A stretch of 64,000 bases of DNA from Hermatobates lingyangjiaoensis (GCA_026182355.1 JAPFBL010000240.1:186001-250000); one strand, 5' to 3'. Counted from the first letter of the stretch, positions 1 to 11,000 are shown. Notes: generated from the sequence alone by a model not told the origin. Program-made: numbers and translations.

Positions 1-66
1 TTTATTGTGGTTGAACATTAATTGTTATTTCATATACTCATTGTGAAATCTTGTATATATATATAT
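1..66 (+). repeat. F1 repeat tail fragment running into (TA)n
   Basis: The stretch resembles the 3' tail of the F1 repeats seen at 55010-55070 and 14920-14965: a TTATTGTGGTT start, then TTATTTCA, then TTGTGAAATCTT, then a TA array. The ribozyme part of F1 lies upstream of the window or is missing. Confidence 0.55.
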
Positions 67-108
67 TGATAAAAGTATCGACCGTGGAATAGAAACAAAA
101 CTAAAGTT

Positions 109-600
109 TATCGGGACTCGGTTAGTTCTTCAGGTTCAAATTAAACTCTCATTGCCAACGTTTTGGTCTTTATTTAAAACCCTTTTCATAGGCCAAATAC
201 AATACAAATACAATCCAATGGAAATTTTGACTATAGGTTAGTGAGAAAACAACACAGAAGTATGAATTTTGAAACAGAAAAACTATATAAACTTTAGTTA
301 AACCGATAAACATTAGTTTTGTTTCTATTCCATAGTTTTTCTGTTTCAAAATTCATACTTCTGTAAGTTTTCTCACTAACCTATAGTCAAAATTTCCATT
401 GTAATTTCTTAATTGTAACAAATTGCACTTTTATGTATGTTTGATTTTTGAATGATTGTATTATTTCTTTATATTTCCTCTGTTTTTGTAGGCCTATGAA
501 AAAGGTTTTAAATGAAGACCGAAACGTTGGCAATGAGAGTTTATTTTGAACCTGAAGAACTGACCGAGTCCCGATAAACTTTAGTTATATATATATATAT
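109..600. repeat. Nested inverted repeat, family F12, ending in (TA)n
   Basis: The outer arms 109-195 and 490-577 are reverse complements, and a second inverted repeat (216-285 with 332-401) sits inside them. Both outer arms contain the block GAAACGTTGGCAATGAGAG or its complement; in the left arm GAAA has become AAAA. The right arm runs into a short TA array at 586-600. A single-arm copy occurs at 34748-34872. I read this as two inverted ends of a retroelement-like unit. Confidence 0.8.
492..531 (+). ncRNA. Hammerhead ribozyme relic, family F12
   Basis: GCC (492-494) and GGC (529-531) would form stem I. GGT (504-506) and ACC (518-520) would form a weak stem II. GAAA lies at 521-524, followed by CG, then TT as the cleavage dinucleotide. 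The 5' core reads TATGAAA rather than CTGANGA, so this is probably a decayed or variant core. It makes sense mainly by comparison with the F5 core at 17857-17895. Confidence 0.4.
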
Positions 601-1221
601 AACCGATATATAAACTTTTTAATTTTTTTACTTTTCCATTTATCTTTTTCTACTTCTCATTATTCCATACAATATCCTTTACTACCCTGTAGTCAAGCTT
701 GTGCAGTTCCACAATATTGTGGAATATTGATTTTATAACAAACTTTATATACTTATTGCTTGCATATCGTCATTAACAAGTTTCTCTCTTCTTAAATTAA
801 TTTTTTTCACAATAAGATAATAATTTTCATTAGAGTAGCCGTTATTAACAAATTTATTTTGTTATAATACTGCTTGAGTTAAATATTTCTCACTTTGATG
901 TGTTATGTATGTTCCGTTATTAAGGCTTTAATTGTTCCATCTCAGTAGATAGTTGAGACATTTGCTCTAATCTATTCAGCTATTCTAGTTTAATCCACAT
1001 GTGAAATGTAAAAGACTAGTGGCTAAGAGAAGTTGTGATCCAGTTAACCAAGTCGGCAGACACGTACAGATCGAGTGTTTAAGGACTCAATACGACTCAT
1101 CTGAGTTGGGTCGTCCCTCCGAAAAGAATGACCCGCTTCTCTGTGCCATGCCAGGGCTCACCTCGGTTAAAATCAGGATAATATAAAACTCGAAATTAGG
1201 TTTGTGTCTTTATTTATAACG
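601..1221. other. AT-rich spacer, no feature recognised
   Basis: I see no coding signature, RNA gene or clear repeat. The only open frame, 61 codons at 1001-1186, has no recognisable domain. Confidence 0.6.
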
Positions 1222-1545
1222 TAGTGCAATCAGTTATTATGTGGTATTTACTCATTGTAGGGTAAAAAGCTAATGAAATGGTCTCCACATATAAAAATTT
1301 AATGGTATAAACAACGCGTTTCGAACACGTAGTGTTCTTCCTCAGGCAATAACTAAAAAATACAATGACACCCAAGAGTTATCTATAGCGTAAAGTAAAT
1401 ATAGTACAAAATAAAAATAAAATAAAATAAGGAAAAGAATACGAACCTAGGGGTGAGTGTCTGTGGTACAACTGACTGGGAATAGGATAGACGAAGGTGA
1501 GGGTATGGGGTACAGTTAACCAATCTTGGAATTAAAATTGGTTCT
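1222..1545 (-). repeat. F2 repeat unit, single (not paired)
   Basis: Read on the minus strand, the unit has a richer 5' region (1545-1352), an F2 ribozyme core (1351-1303) and a 3' tail (1302-1222) ending in GCACTAC. The 5' region matches the part of the 41666-42478 copy upstream of its ribozyme, including the CATCCTATTCCCAGTCAGTT-like and TGTACCACA segments. Together the two copies suggest that a full unit is about 450-500 bp without insertions. Confidence 0.75.
1303..1351 (-). ncRNA. Hammerhead ribozyme core, family F2
   Basis: On the minus strand the core reads CTGAGGA (1345-1339), stem II GAACAC-TAC-GTGTTC, GAAA (1322-1319), palindrome CGCG, TT, then G. The outer stem I is partly disrupted here (TTATTGC against CATTAA). 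The 5' core has G at the position after CUGA, which is the variable base, so it still fits CTGANGA. Confidence 0.7.
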
Positions 1546-1861
1546 CATTGATACCTTGATGCGATAATTTTACAAACAATTACTTTATCATAAAGCTCCT
1601 CAGTTATTAGTCTTGTTCTACTACATTAGCGCGGTGGATCAATGATTCTCATACATACACATGACAGGAGCTTCCTTTTTGAGTTGTAGCTTATGTTGGA
1701 GCAAACCAGACAACTCTAGTGAGTCAAGCAATTCTTGAGGCTAATGTGTGGGTTCTGTTTCTATACAACCGAGCTGTATGATAGATATTGTTTATTTCTC
1801 CTGGAAATTATTCAATGAACATATGATTAATTTCACTGTCTGTCTCATTAAATGCAACTTA

Positions 1862-2767
1862 CGAGGTGTATAAATAAAGTAGTGAGACTGATTTTTTTTA
1901 AATTTTCTATTCAAATATAATTACAATGTGATATTGTCACCTTCAAAATAGTTCCCTTCGGAAGCCACACAGCGCTGGAGACGGTCCTTCCAATAATTGT
2001 AGCATTGCTGGAACTCGGATTCTGGAATGGCCTTCAGCTGGTCGGTTACAGCAGTTTGTATGTTTTGTAGTGTCCCGAAATGAGTTCCCTTGAGGTGATT
2101 TTTCAATCTCGGGAAGAGGAGAAAGTCACAAGGACTCAAGTCTGGTGAATAAGGAGGCTGAGGAGCAACAGGAATGTTTTTACTGGCCAAAAACTCGTTT
2201 ATTGAGATGGGTTTTTCGGAACCATTTTCGCACAAATTTTTCTCATCTCCAATTCATTGGTCAAAATGTGATGAACGGAGGTGTGATTCAAATTCAACTG
2301 TTCCCCGATCATTCTGACTGTCAAGCGTCGATCTGAACGCACAAGGTTCCGTACTCTGTTGACATTTTCATCGGTGTTTGCACTTGAAGGCCTTCCGCTT
2401 CGTGGTTCATCTTCAATCGACTCTCTTCCTTCTGAAAATTCCTTAAACCACCGAAAAACCTGTGCCCTTGATAAAACACGTTCTCCATAGGCCTCCTGAA
2501 GTTTTTCAAAAGTTTCGGTTGCATTATGTCCAAGTCTGAAGCAAAATTTGATTGCACTCCGCAATGAGGTCACTCATTTTTAAAACGCTCAAGAAAAAAT
2601 CATTTCACGAAAACCAACGCTACGGACAAACAAATGACTGTGGCGAGTTCAGATTCATACTGGAGGCGCATCACACGTGCACCTGACGCTACTCAAGGCC
2701 ACGCGTCTCCAGCGTTGCCAGATCGAAAGGGACGTTGCCAGTCTCACTACTTTATTTACATACCTCG
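1862..2767 (-). mobile_element. Internally deleted mariner transposon, copy 1
   Basis: The element is 906 bp, bounded by near-identical inverted repeats of about 29 bp (CGAGGTGTATAAATAAAGTA at the left, its complement with two changes at the right), and flanked by TA on both sides (1860-1861, 2768-2769), the mariner target duplication. Typical mariners are about 1.3 kb, so roughly 400 bp are missing. The missing part is the middle of the transposase gene. Copy 2 at 23641-24536 carries a deletion at nearly the same place, which suggests a deleted family moved by a transposase encoded elsewhere. Confidence 0.92.
1921..2573 (-). pseudogene. Mariner transposase pseudogene (N- and C-terminal parts only)
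   Basis: The N-terminal part (2573 down to about 2200) encodes the paired-type DNA-binding region, with segments such as IKFCFRLGHNATETFEKLQEAY, RWFKEFSEGR and EDEPRSGRPSS typical of mariner transposases. The C-terminal part (2235 to 1921) lies in another frame and holds YSPDLSPCDFLLFPRLK, where the D before FLL is the third residue of the catalytic D,D34D triad, and it ends in YFEGDNITL. The block with the first two catalytic aspartates is absent, so no active enzyme can be made. The start region reads MTSLRSAIKF, whereas copy 2 has MSDLKVEQRCAIKF, so copy 1 has lost a few codons near the start. Confident as a pseudogene. Confidence 0.92.
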
Positions 2768-2769
2768 TA

Positions 2770-5690
2770 TATAGACTGTTTTGTGAACAATATTTGTGGG
2801 TTGGCTAATGTCTTCAATACACTAATCAACATTATGTGCACAGATAAACATGTCTTCGGGAAGTAATATTCTCTTTATTTTTCATCTTTTCAACTCTGTC
2901 TTCACCATTATTTATCATAAATTTAGAGTATTCCTCATCTTCTGCTTGAACTCATATTGCGAGTTCAACGGAATTTAACTTGCACAACAAGTAAGACTGA
3001 TACAAGCATTGTAGATATCAACATCAGTTCCTCTCTTGACAACTGGAAGAAGTTGTCAATTCCTGAGATGCTACAACCAATTCAATTAGTCCCGAACTCC
3101 TTAATTTATTAAAAACTTTTCTGTACCTTCCGTTGCATCGGGAGCATTACTCTACCATTTTTATTGAAATATATATAGATATATATTGATATATAGATAT
3201 ATCAAAACAAGAAAATATAGGCATTATGACAAAGTGTTTTTTATTAGGGACAAAATTGTATGCTGTTAATCTTTTACTTACATTATTTTGATAATTTCTA
3301 AAACTTCTGTTAAATATAATAAATATTATTAGTCGATATATTAAATAATTATTTCATATTCTCATCGATTATTCATTCAATTTCCTCTTTCTAAATTTAT
3401 TATAATTAAATCAGTATAATTTAGGTCAAACATATTCCTTACTTATTTAATCTTTCGACGTCATTTATGTCAGATTTTGGAAGCATATTGTACAAAAGTC
3501 CCTTTGGCGTAGAAGGTAGCACGCTGGACCTCCAAAGTCAAGGTCTCCAAATTTCTAATGTTTTATTCATTTTCGAGCGTGTGCGAATATTTAAACAAGA
3601 ACAACAGAGTTTTATAAGCCATATAGATTGTATTGTGGAGATACAATAGCAACTGAATGGATTCCATTAATTGATTTCAACAAAATCCAAAATTCTTACA
3701 TCCTAAAAATATATCTATTTTTATTCAATTTAACTATTTATCTCTTATATTTAAAATTAACTAGTTTTTTTTAACGTTTTTTTATTTCGACATTTAATTA
3801 CTATGCGCAGAATGAAAATGAAAAAAATTTAAATTATGATGAAAAAAATGCGATAATTAATGACGTTGTATCAATCAAAAGTATTTAATATTACATTTAA
3901 CTAGTTTTAGTGGAGTCTAATTCATATTAAAATTTTGGAGCTATTCCAGAGCAGTATAGCTGCGAAAGCTATTTAGCAGTAAATCACCTGTCCTACCCAG
4001 CAAACAAACCAAGTCAGTTTAATTTCATTTTTATTAATGACTTCTCAAAATGAAAAACTATTTTCATATCATTATCTTTTAAAAATGTTTCATTTTATTA
4101 ATTGTTTTAATAAAGAACCTTTATTGTTTCTATTTAAAAATCACAAATTTTGATTAAGTTGAGCTATTTTTTTTTCTAGTGGATTCTTTAATGAAGTCAT
4201 TTCTGCAAAAAAAAAACAGAAAGAAATTCAAAGAAATTAATCTGAAGTGGTAATTGTGTTATTAATTTGAGAATAGGCCGTTTTTCTGTTTGAAAAATTA
4301 TAATTAATTTGTTAATTTTTGAGCAGTGAAAGAAAAGTTAAATTTACTCAATTTTACTCATTATGGTTCAGGATATAAAACTTTTTTTAGACTGTATAAA
4401 AATATCAAAAATAATTATGAAAATTCCATATCCAATATCCAAAGTAAACTAAACGACTGGGTATACTACTCATTGGTTGTATTCCATAGAAATTGTTTCT
4501 GACCACTTGTAATTCAAGTTGAAAGGATTGCAGAGCAGATCTCGGGGACATCTTTTTAGCCTTCCAAAAAATTTAGTAGAAATTTTATGAAGTGATAACT
4601 GCTGAATAAAAGGGTTTAGATTAGTTAGGAAATATTTGTGAAATTTTGCAGTGTTAAGATTTGAATTCTTTGTGAATTAAAGAAGTTATCAAATCTTTAT
4701 GAATGATATAGTTAAACAGCGATATTCACATCGACAAGCGATTAACATGAAATCCACATATGAATTCATAAAACAAAGTTTTTACAATTTTACGAAGGAT
4801 TGTAGATTGTTTGAACTCTTTCGGTATTTGTACATTTGGTTGATCCCCACATTTCGAGTTCATAAGTCCAAATCGGTTTTAGTATTGCGGTATAGATCAG
4901 ACTTTTGTTTTGTTGAGTTAAATTTTATCTTTTGTAGGGAAGTCTAGATAGTGTCTTATATCGTCTCATTAGCTCCTGTCGTTTCAGTCTTGTACGTGGA
5001 TTCCATGTTAATCGTTTGTCAATGGCGATATCCCAGATATCGCATTACGTTAGTAATTGACAGAGAAGTGGTTAATATAGACAGGAAGACAAATTTGTCT
5101 TCTTAGTGTAAAGGTAATATGAATAGATTTCTCAAAGTTTCATTTGATTCTGCACTAAATTACCAGATCGGGTAAATGTTGCTTGACGAATTGAGTGGAG
5201 CTAAAAGGACTGGATAGGATTGCTGTGTCATCTGCAAAGGTGAAAATAGTTGTTTAAAGATGGTTCGGTAAAGCGTGGAAGGTAATAAGTTTGTACATAA
5301 CATCGTTATATTTTTTTAAGATTAAATTTGAATCATTGTTTATTTATAACCTACAAGTATTTCCAAATGTTCTTTTTCCTACCAATTGATGCAAAAAAAC
5401 TGGAATGTCAAAGTTCAATTCTAACTTTTAATACATGTATATTTTTTTCAATTATTTCATTGATAATTTATAATTGTTAAACCGCTTTCAAACTGAATAT
5501 GATTTTAAAAGGTACAAATTGCTAAATAATTTATTGTAATATTTGTGGGATATTGATTTAAGTGAAAAGACTACTTATTTTGAATATGAATACAGTAATA
5601 ATTAACTATAATCTAAGTGCAACATATGTGAACTGTTTATTATAATAATGCACCAATAACTGAAATATTTTTGAGGATAACAAAACGAGA
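2770..5690. other. AT-rich spacer, no gene recognised
   Basis: Scattered short open frames (3467-3649, 4699-4947) have no recognisable domain. A small TA-rich imperfect repeat lies at 3169-3202. I see nothing else to annotate. Confidence 0.55.
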
Positions 5691-5694
5691 GATA

Positions 5695-5766
5695 AATAAA
5701 GAGAGAGGGAGAGAGAGGGAGAGAAAGGGAGAGAGAGGGAGGAAGACAGCGAGAGAGTGAGAAAGT
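5695..5766 (+). repeat. Purine-rich (GAGAGG)n low-complexity tract
   Basis: Imperfect GAGAGGGAGA units cover about 70 bp with almost no pyrimidine on the plus strand. The tract lies just upstream of the F12 palindrome. Confidence 0.85.
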
Positions 5767-5841
5767 CAATAAGAAGGTAAAAAAAAACTGAAATTAGAGA
5801 AAGTGAAAAGAAGTATTGAGATATTGAGAAAGTGAATGCAA

Positions 5842-5909
5842 AATCAAACTCTCAATGCCGACGTTTCGGTTTTACTTAAAACCGAAACGTCGGCATTGAG
5901 AGTTTGATT
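5842..5909. repeat. Near-perfect palindrome of F12-type ends
   Basis: Arms of about 32 bp meet almost directly (centre near 5875). Each arm holds CCGAAACGTCGGCATTGAG, the GAAA-CG-UC/GGC part of a hammerhead. The junction falls within stem II, so both ribozymes lost their CTGANGA side. Downstream (5918-5940) lies a stretch like the CTGAAGAACTGACC part of the F12 unit. Confidence 0.85.
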
Positions 5910-6104
5910 ATGATCCTGGAAAATTGACCAAATCCCGATTACATTATACACCTATTCTATCCAACGGTTGGTATATTATTGAATTTGTTATATATATATA
6001 TATATATATATATATTCACTTGATAAACGGAAAGGCAATTCAAACACATAACAATTCAAAATTGAAGATAGGTAGCACACAAAGTAAAGAAACACACTTA
6101 AAAA

Positions 6105-6135
6105 CTCAAATTTTCGGGCAATCCGTCTTCAGGAG
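6105..6135 (-). ncRNA. Hammerhead ribozyme core, family F7 (left arm)
   Basis: Minus strand: CTC (stem I), CTGAAGA (6132-6126), a short stem II GG-ATTG-CC, GAAA (6115-6112), AT then TU-type cleavage dinucleotide, and GAG closing stem I at 6107-6105. The CTC/GAG pair is replaced by CTG/CAG in the right-arm copy, a compensatory change. Confidence 0.7.
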
Positions 6136-6257
6136 AAATGAGAAAGGGAAACCAAACACGTTGTAGACGCAACTTCTAGTAACTAACCGTTACTAACCCG
6201 TAACAACGGGTTACTAGCCGTTGCGTCTACAACGTGCTTGGTCTCCCTTTCCCTATT

Positions 6258-6288
6258 CTGCTGAAGATGGATTGCCCGAAAATTTCAG
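6258..6288 (+). ncRNA. Hammerhead ribozyme core, family F7 (right arm)
   Basis: CTG (6258-6260), CTGAAGA (6261-6267), stem II around GG-ATTG-CC, GAAA (6278-6281), AT, TT, predicted cleavage after 6285, then CAG (6286-6288) pairing with CTG. Stem II is short. Confidence 0.7.
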
Positions 6289-6341
6289 TTTGTAAGTGTG
6301 TTTCTTTACTTTATATGCTACCTATCTTCAATTTTGAACTG

Positions 6342-6342
<1 letters not shown>

Positions 6343-6403
<61 letters not shown>

Positions 6404-6411
6404 ATATATAA
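6343..6411. repeat. (TA)n microsatellite with TGTA interruptions
   Basis: About 24 uninterrupted TA units and then TG-interrupted units join the F7 hairpin to the F9 unit. Confidence 0.95.
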
Positions 6412-6570
6412 TCATACAAGAAGAGGAAAACATAGATAAAAGCATACAACACTCACTACTGTATTTCGACTAGCGTCGTCATCAGGTAGAAGTACTCCTG
6501 CGATCTGCTGAGTGAATTGTCGAATTAGACAAACACGCGTGCCCTCTGCTGGCCGCCTTGCACAAGAGTA
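6412..6570 (-). repeat. F9 repeat unit
   Basis: On the minus strand a GC-richer 5' part (about 6570-6490, with GGCCAGCAGAGGGCACGCG) leads into an F9 ribozyme (6489-6456), then about 45 nt, then the TA array. Other F9 units are at 13265-13440, 34910-35313, 39959-40105 and 55110-55252. Confidence 0.7.
6456..6489 (-). ncRNA. Hammerhead ribozyme core, family F9
   Basis: Minus strand: CTAC (stem I), canonical CTGATGA (6485-6479), C, stem II GAC-GCTA-GTC, GAAA (6467-6464), TACA, then GTAG pairing with CTAC. The base expected to be U before the cleavage site is C in this copy, which would weaken cleavage. Confidence 0.75.
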
Positions 6571-6837
6571 ACTAACTAAATAGAGAGAACTAACTAAAAA
6601 CGCAAAACTGAAAATAATACAAGCAGAAAACAAAAAAAAACTAAAGCAATGTGTAATAAAATAAATTAAATAAATACAAAAATAAAATAATGAAATAAAA
6701 ATAATAATAAGAGAAAAAAAAATAAAAACAATATTAATGAAAAAAAAAATTTAAAATAGGTACATAAAGAAAACAATAAAAAAAAATTTTTTTGATGAAA
6801 ATATTCTTCCAAAATGGACAAATAAAAGTTCAATGCT

Positions 6838-6895
6838 CCGGTGCACTTGGTTTCTCTCTTTAATGTCTCCTGATGTGGGTTTAAACCAAAAATTA
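6838..6895 (+). ncRNA. Hammerhead relic related to F7/F8
   Basis: The upstream text GTGCACTTGGTTTCTCTCTT matches the region before the F7 and F8 ribozymes. The core is CTGATGT (6870-6876), then GGT-TTAA-ACC as stem II (78-87), then AAAA in place of GAAA, ATT, and a TA array. The core changes suggest it is inactive. Confidence 0.5.
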
Positions 6896-6962
6896 TATAT
6901 ATATATATATTATATATATATATATATTCAGGTAACTCACCACAAATTAAAGAAGATAGTCG

Positions 6963-6996
6963 CTCTAAGGCCTTTCGTTTTCACGTCGTCAGAGAT
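6963..6996 (-). ncRNA. Hammerhead ribozyme core, family F3 (left arm)
   Basis: Minus strand: CTCT, CTGACGA (6992-6986), short stem II with GAAA-like loop, GAAA (6976-6973), palindrome GGCC (6972-6969), TT, then AGAG pairing with CTCT. Confidence 0.65.
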
Positions 6997-7178
6997 CAAG
7001 TGAATACAAGTTGTAAGCAGGTTATGAATTTTGATTTAAAGAAGGAGTAAGATTGGCATCATTGACAGTATTTTTCCCTATAACTGTTGAAATAGTCTTG
7101 AAAAATACTGTCAATGATGCCAATCTTACTCCTTCTTTAAATCAAAATTCATAACCTGCTTACAACTTGCATTCACTT

Positions 7179-7214
7179 GCTCTCTGACGACGTGAGAACG
7201 AAAGGCCTTAGAGC
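7179..7214 (+). ncRNA. Hammerhead ribozyme core, family F3 (right arm)
   Basis: GCTCT (7179-7183), CTGACGA (7184-7190), a very short stem II closed by GT/AC around GAGA, GAAA (7200-7203), GGCC (7204-7207), TT, predicted cleavage after 7209, and AGAGC (7210-7214) pairing with GCTCT. Stem I is perfect over 5 bp; stem II is the weak part. Confidence 0.68.
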
Positions 7215-7278
7215 GACTATCTTCTTTAATTTGTGGTGAGTTACCTGAATATTTATATCACGTGTTATTGTGACAATT

Positions 7279-7281
<3 letters not shown>

Positions 7282-7359
<78 letters not shown>
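7282..7359. repeat. Compound (TA)n(GA)n microsatellite
   Basis: About 22 TA units pass directly into about 17 GA units. Confidence 0.95.
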
Positions 7360-7362
<3 letters not shown>

Positions 7363-7619
7363 GGAAGGAGGCGGATTAAAATGGAAAGAAAGAATACGTA
7401 AAAGGGTGTGAATACAGAAGAACTGGATTTCGAACGACAGCGTAGCGATACGAGAGAAAAAGTGGTGAAATAAAAAGAAAGAGTAGCATTTAAAGAGATT
7501 GTGCAACAATATATTAAAAATAAGAGCGAATGAGATATGAGAATGGGAGAGAAGGTGGTAAAAACAGATCAGTAAATCAAGGACCATTGAATAGTGAACT
7601 AAAATGCATATCATAATTA

Positions 7620-10180
7620 GAAGTTACATAGTCAACTCCAACTATTACTGTAATATTGCACTATTATAAGCAGAAATGCTAGCAATTCCCTGTCATAGTA
7701 ATTTATTCTCTCCTTTAATAAAGTAATATTATGGTTTTATAAGTATTTAAGTTTATAATCCAATATAATATTCTTATTAAACAACCATATAGAGATTATT
7801 AAAACATAAAATCTTTGTCATTTGATTCTATATACATAAAAAGTATTTTTAATTTGTTTCATCAATTTTCTACAAAGAAGCGGTTCGAAGGTAGCTCATT
7901 TTCACATTTGACGAAGTAAAGTTTGCCGAACTGCACGTGGCCTCCACGTGTTTGTCACTCCTAAATCATTCGAGCACTAACGAGGCCAGTTCAAACGATA
8001 ATATTTTGACAGTACATCTCACCCTACCTTCTGCCTTTGGTCCCAAATTAGGAACGGGTGTGAAAAATATGTTCAGTAATTGGCGTTCCACCCCATAACT
8101 AATATCCTGTCCTTAGTACCAGCTTCCTTTAATACTTATTCTTTCCAAAATTATTTCCATATTTAAATTAGTCTAAATTCAAGCTAAATTGCTTTATAAA
8201 AGAGAAAAAAATACACAATATGATCTAAAGAAAGAATAAAATTAACTTCTCATTCCATCATATTTAACTGTTTTCTTAATAATGTTGAAATTTAATCCAG
8301 GTGAATTTCACATTCCTGATTCAGAAATACCGTTAATCAATGATTGTTTATTGTGAATGAAGTCTCATTGCTAATTTTTTTTTCTTAATTTCGCACTCTA
8401 TCTTCTAGAAGTCTATATTTCAAACTACATATTCAAATAGCTTTCTATAATGCTTATTTCATCTTCATGTTAATAAAATAAATGGTAAACGGAAAGTACT
8501 TAATAAATTAATATTCAACAGAAAAAAATACAGTAAATTTAAATTTTTTTCAGTTTCTTATTCAGAAAATAGATTTTTTTTCTTTAATTTTAGCAATGAT
8601 TTGTATTGATTTTTTGATAGTCTGCACGCTATAACAGAATAAGATATATGCAACTCTATTAAATGGTTGGCACAACTTAAAAAGTCTTCGATTCAATTAT
8701 AAATGATGTTTTAATTAATTCTATAAATGCTATTCTTTTTTTTTTTATAAAGTTAACTGTTAGAATAAAATTTCTTTTTTTTCCTTTCTGTTATTAATAC
8801 CAAGGGTGATCGTCAGTGCATATTTTTTTATTTAGTCTACCATTTTGACCTATTAGCGAGACGCCAAAAAGAAACTTTCAAATTGAATTGAGGGTCCCAG
8901 TAATACAGGTAGCAGTTTTCCATTTTTTTTTTTCTTTCAACTGGTTAAAAGACGATCAGAAAGAATACCGGGATAAAAAAAAAAAAGAAGAAGCCGATGG
9001 GAGAGGTGATTCAATAAGCTTGTGAAGTTGATCTTAGTAATGGGACTGTCTTATAATTGATGCCCTCTCAGCATCTAAAAGCACCCACCCGCACTCCATT
9101 AACCGCAATTTTCTCTAACTCAATGGACTTTTTTCACCCTCTTTTTACAACCTATTTATTACAATAGAAGAAGAAGAAGAAGAAAAAAGGATGTTTTGGA
9201 AACTTTTCCCAAAAAACTTGTAGAATTATAGGCTTTAAATTACTTCTATTTTCACAGTTCTTCGGATGAAAACAAATAAAGGAGAGTAAACCCTTTTTTT
9301 CAGGAAAAACATAAAACAGTCTCTTCTAATTTAGCATTATTTGGGAGATGAAGTCTGAAAATCCAATGTTTACTTGAGGTTTGAAAATTTTACAACTTCA
9401 GTAAAAAACATGTATAAAATGTGAGACTTATAGAATGGATATGGTAGAAATGAATTTAGAACTAAATTTTACGTTTCATAAGAGCATTATTATTTTTCAG
9501 TTATATTTTTAAAAATCTGGTAAACAACTTAGGACTTTCAAAAAATTATTAATTCTGGTCAACTTCACCACACTACCTTAATAATTACGTAATTATTTAT
9601 CAACCTTCAGGAAATTAATTTTAACAAACACTATTTAAGAGATAATTAAGAAAATAGAGAAGTGGAAATATAATATCACAAACAATTGTACCCCAAGCTT
9701 ACTTGTTCACGCTGACTAAGCTGTCATTATCAAATTGTAATTCTAAGATCTAGAAGTTTATTTGTACCTACTATGACTATTTCAAAGCGTTTCTTTGTTA
9801 TCATAATAATAGTAACACTAAGCAATAACTAGTTGAGGTGCCCATTTTTGATGGGTAAATTATAAAAATTCAGAGATGATACGTGGTATTCCAAGATATT
9901 ATTAGAGATTATAGTATAGAAGAAAATATTATTATTAGTAGAATCCACATCTTTTATTAGATCTGGAGTTTTTTACGTTTTGCAGCTTTAGATACTGAGT
10001 AATCTTTAGATACTTTGATTCTCGGCATACTTCTTATTTAGTACACGGATAAGTAGGACTCAGTTTTTTTAAAGCATGCAAATTACGATAAACGCATGCG
10101 AAATTAAAATCAACTAACAATAACTACTTGCTACAGTAAAGAATACATGTATATTTTTAGCTATATACCTGTATAAATGT
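7620..10180. other. AT-rich spacer with a more complex island at 7870-8130
   Basis: No gene or element is recognised. The 7870-8130 stretch is less AT-rich than its surroundings and contains two CACGTG E-box cores within the short palindrome GCACGTGGCCTCCACGTG. A second, smaller complex island is at 8990-9130. Confidence 0.5.
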
Positions 10181-10204
10181 GTTGCTAGCCAAACACAGCT
10201 TGAA

Positions 10205-10396
10205 ATTCCATAACATGGCTTCTACGTTGAATTTCCAATCCATTCCAATCTTAGCTTTTAACTCAGACGTACACAAATCTATCAAAGTTTCAGCTCGCTT
10301 TGACTTATGGTGGCTGAGTTTGTTTGTGACAAAATTTTTGGAGAAACAAACAGACAGAAATTTTTCTAAGGGTGGGATCGGGTTTTCTAATGTATA
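10205..10396 (-). repeat. Dispersed repeat, copy related to 34216-34610
   Basis: The reverse complement matches the 34 kb copy over several segments: the CCACCATAA block, the ACAAAATTTT block, the CAGACAGAAATTTTTCTAAG block and a CAACGTAGA-like block. An open frame of 72 codons across it has no domain. Confidence 0.7.
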
Positions 10397-10649
10397 AAAC
10401 GTAAAGGTAACTTGAAATGAGTCAGTTGTAAGTAATGTGCAGGCAAAACCTTTTTTTTTTTATTTATAAAGATATGGCTGGTTGGTTAAGACAAATGTTT
10501 GGCTGCTCAATCATTTGACGCTGAGTTTTTCAGCAGAGATTTTTATCTTGGTATCATTTGGAGTTGAATTGTGGAGTTGAATGTACAGGAATACAGTTGA
10601 CCACCGCCTATCACTGCAAAATCATAGGTCCATTGGTTGGTCTCAATAG

Positions 10650-10935
10650 GAGCCAGTGTATCACAGAGTCTTGAGTGCTTCTCTCTGGACTGATAGAGGT
10701 GAGTTCCATTCTCACTCTAGTTCTCCAGTTTTTCACGCAAGATGTGGAAAAATCTGAACACATCGTCCATCCAATAAGAAGGACTTTAGTTGATACGTCA
10801 GCTCCAAACCTGTATGATGTAAGGTAGTCGTTAAAGATTTCTACTGTAGATACACTTGAGTTATGAAAAATTTACGACTCCCAAAGTAGAATCATTAATG
10901 AGACACAATATTCCCTTCAGGAATCAGCTTCACAA
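10650..10935 (+). repeat. Degraded tRNA-derived SINE, subfamily B
   Basis: The body text TGTATGATGTAAGGTAGTCG, then TAAAGATTTCTACTGTAGAT, then ACACTTGAGTT matches the SINE body. The end GACACAATATTCCCTTCAGG matches subfamily B. The tRNA-like head is badly worn. Confidence 0.65.
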
Positions 10936-11000
10936 ATGTAAGCATCTAGCAAACCGTCAACCAAATCAAAAAAAAAAAGCAATGGGATGATATGTTTCTT

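Larger units (their letters stand above)
6016..6342. repeat. Long inverted repeat, family F7, between two (TA)n arrays
   Basis: Arms of about 130 bp (about 6048-6177 and 6212-6342) are reverse complements with some mismatches, and each holds an F7 ribozyme core. TA arrays flank both ends (5989-6015 and 6343 onward). A short CCGTTACTAACCCGTAAC-like spacer separates the arms. A single-arm copy lies at 39770-39945. Confidence 0.88.
6927..7251. repeat. Long inverted repeat, family F3, between two (TA)n arrays
   Basis: Arms 6927-7075 and 7101-7251 are about 150 bp each and nearly perfect reverse complements, separated by only about 25 bp. Each arm carries an F3 ribozyme with its 3' end pointing outward toward TA arrays at 6894-6926 and 7282-7325. 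Such a structure can form a large hairpin or cruciform. Confidence 0.92.

Noticed and set aside
5924..6473. Open frames with (IY)n runs
   Set aside because: They are translations of TA microsatellites and hairpin arms.
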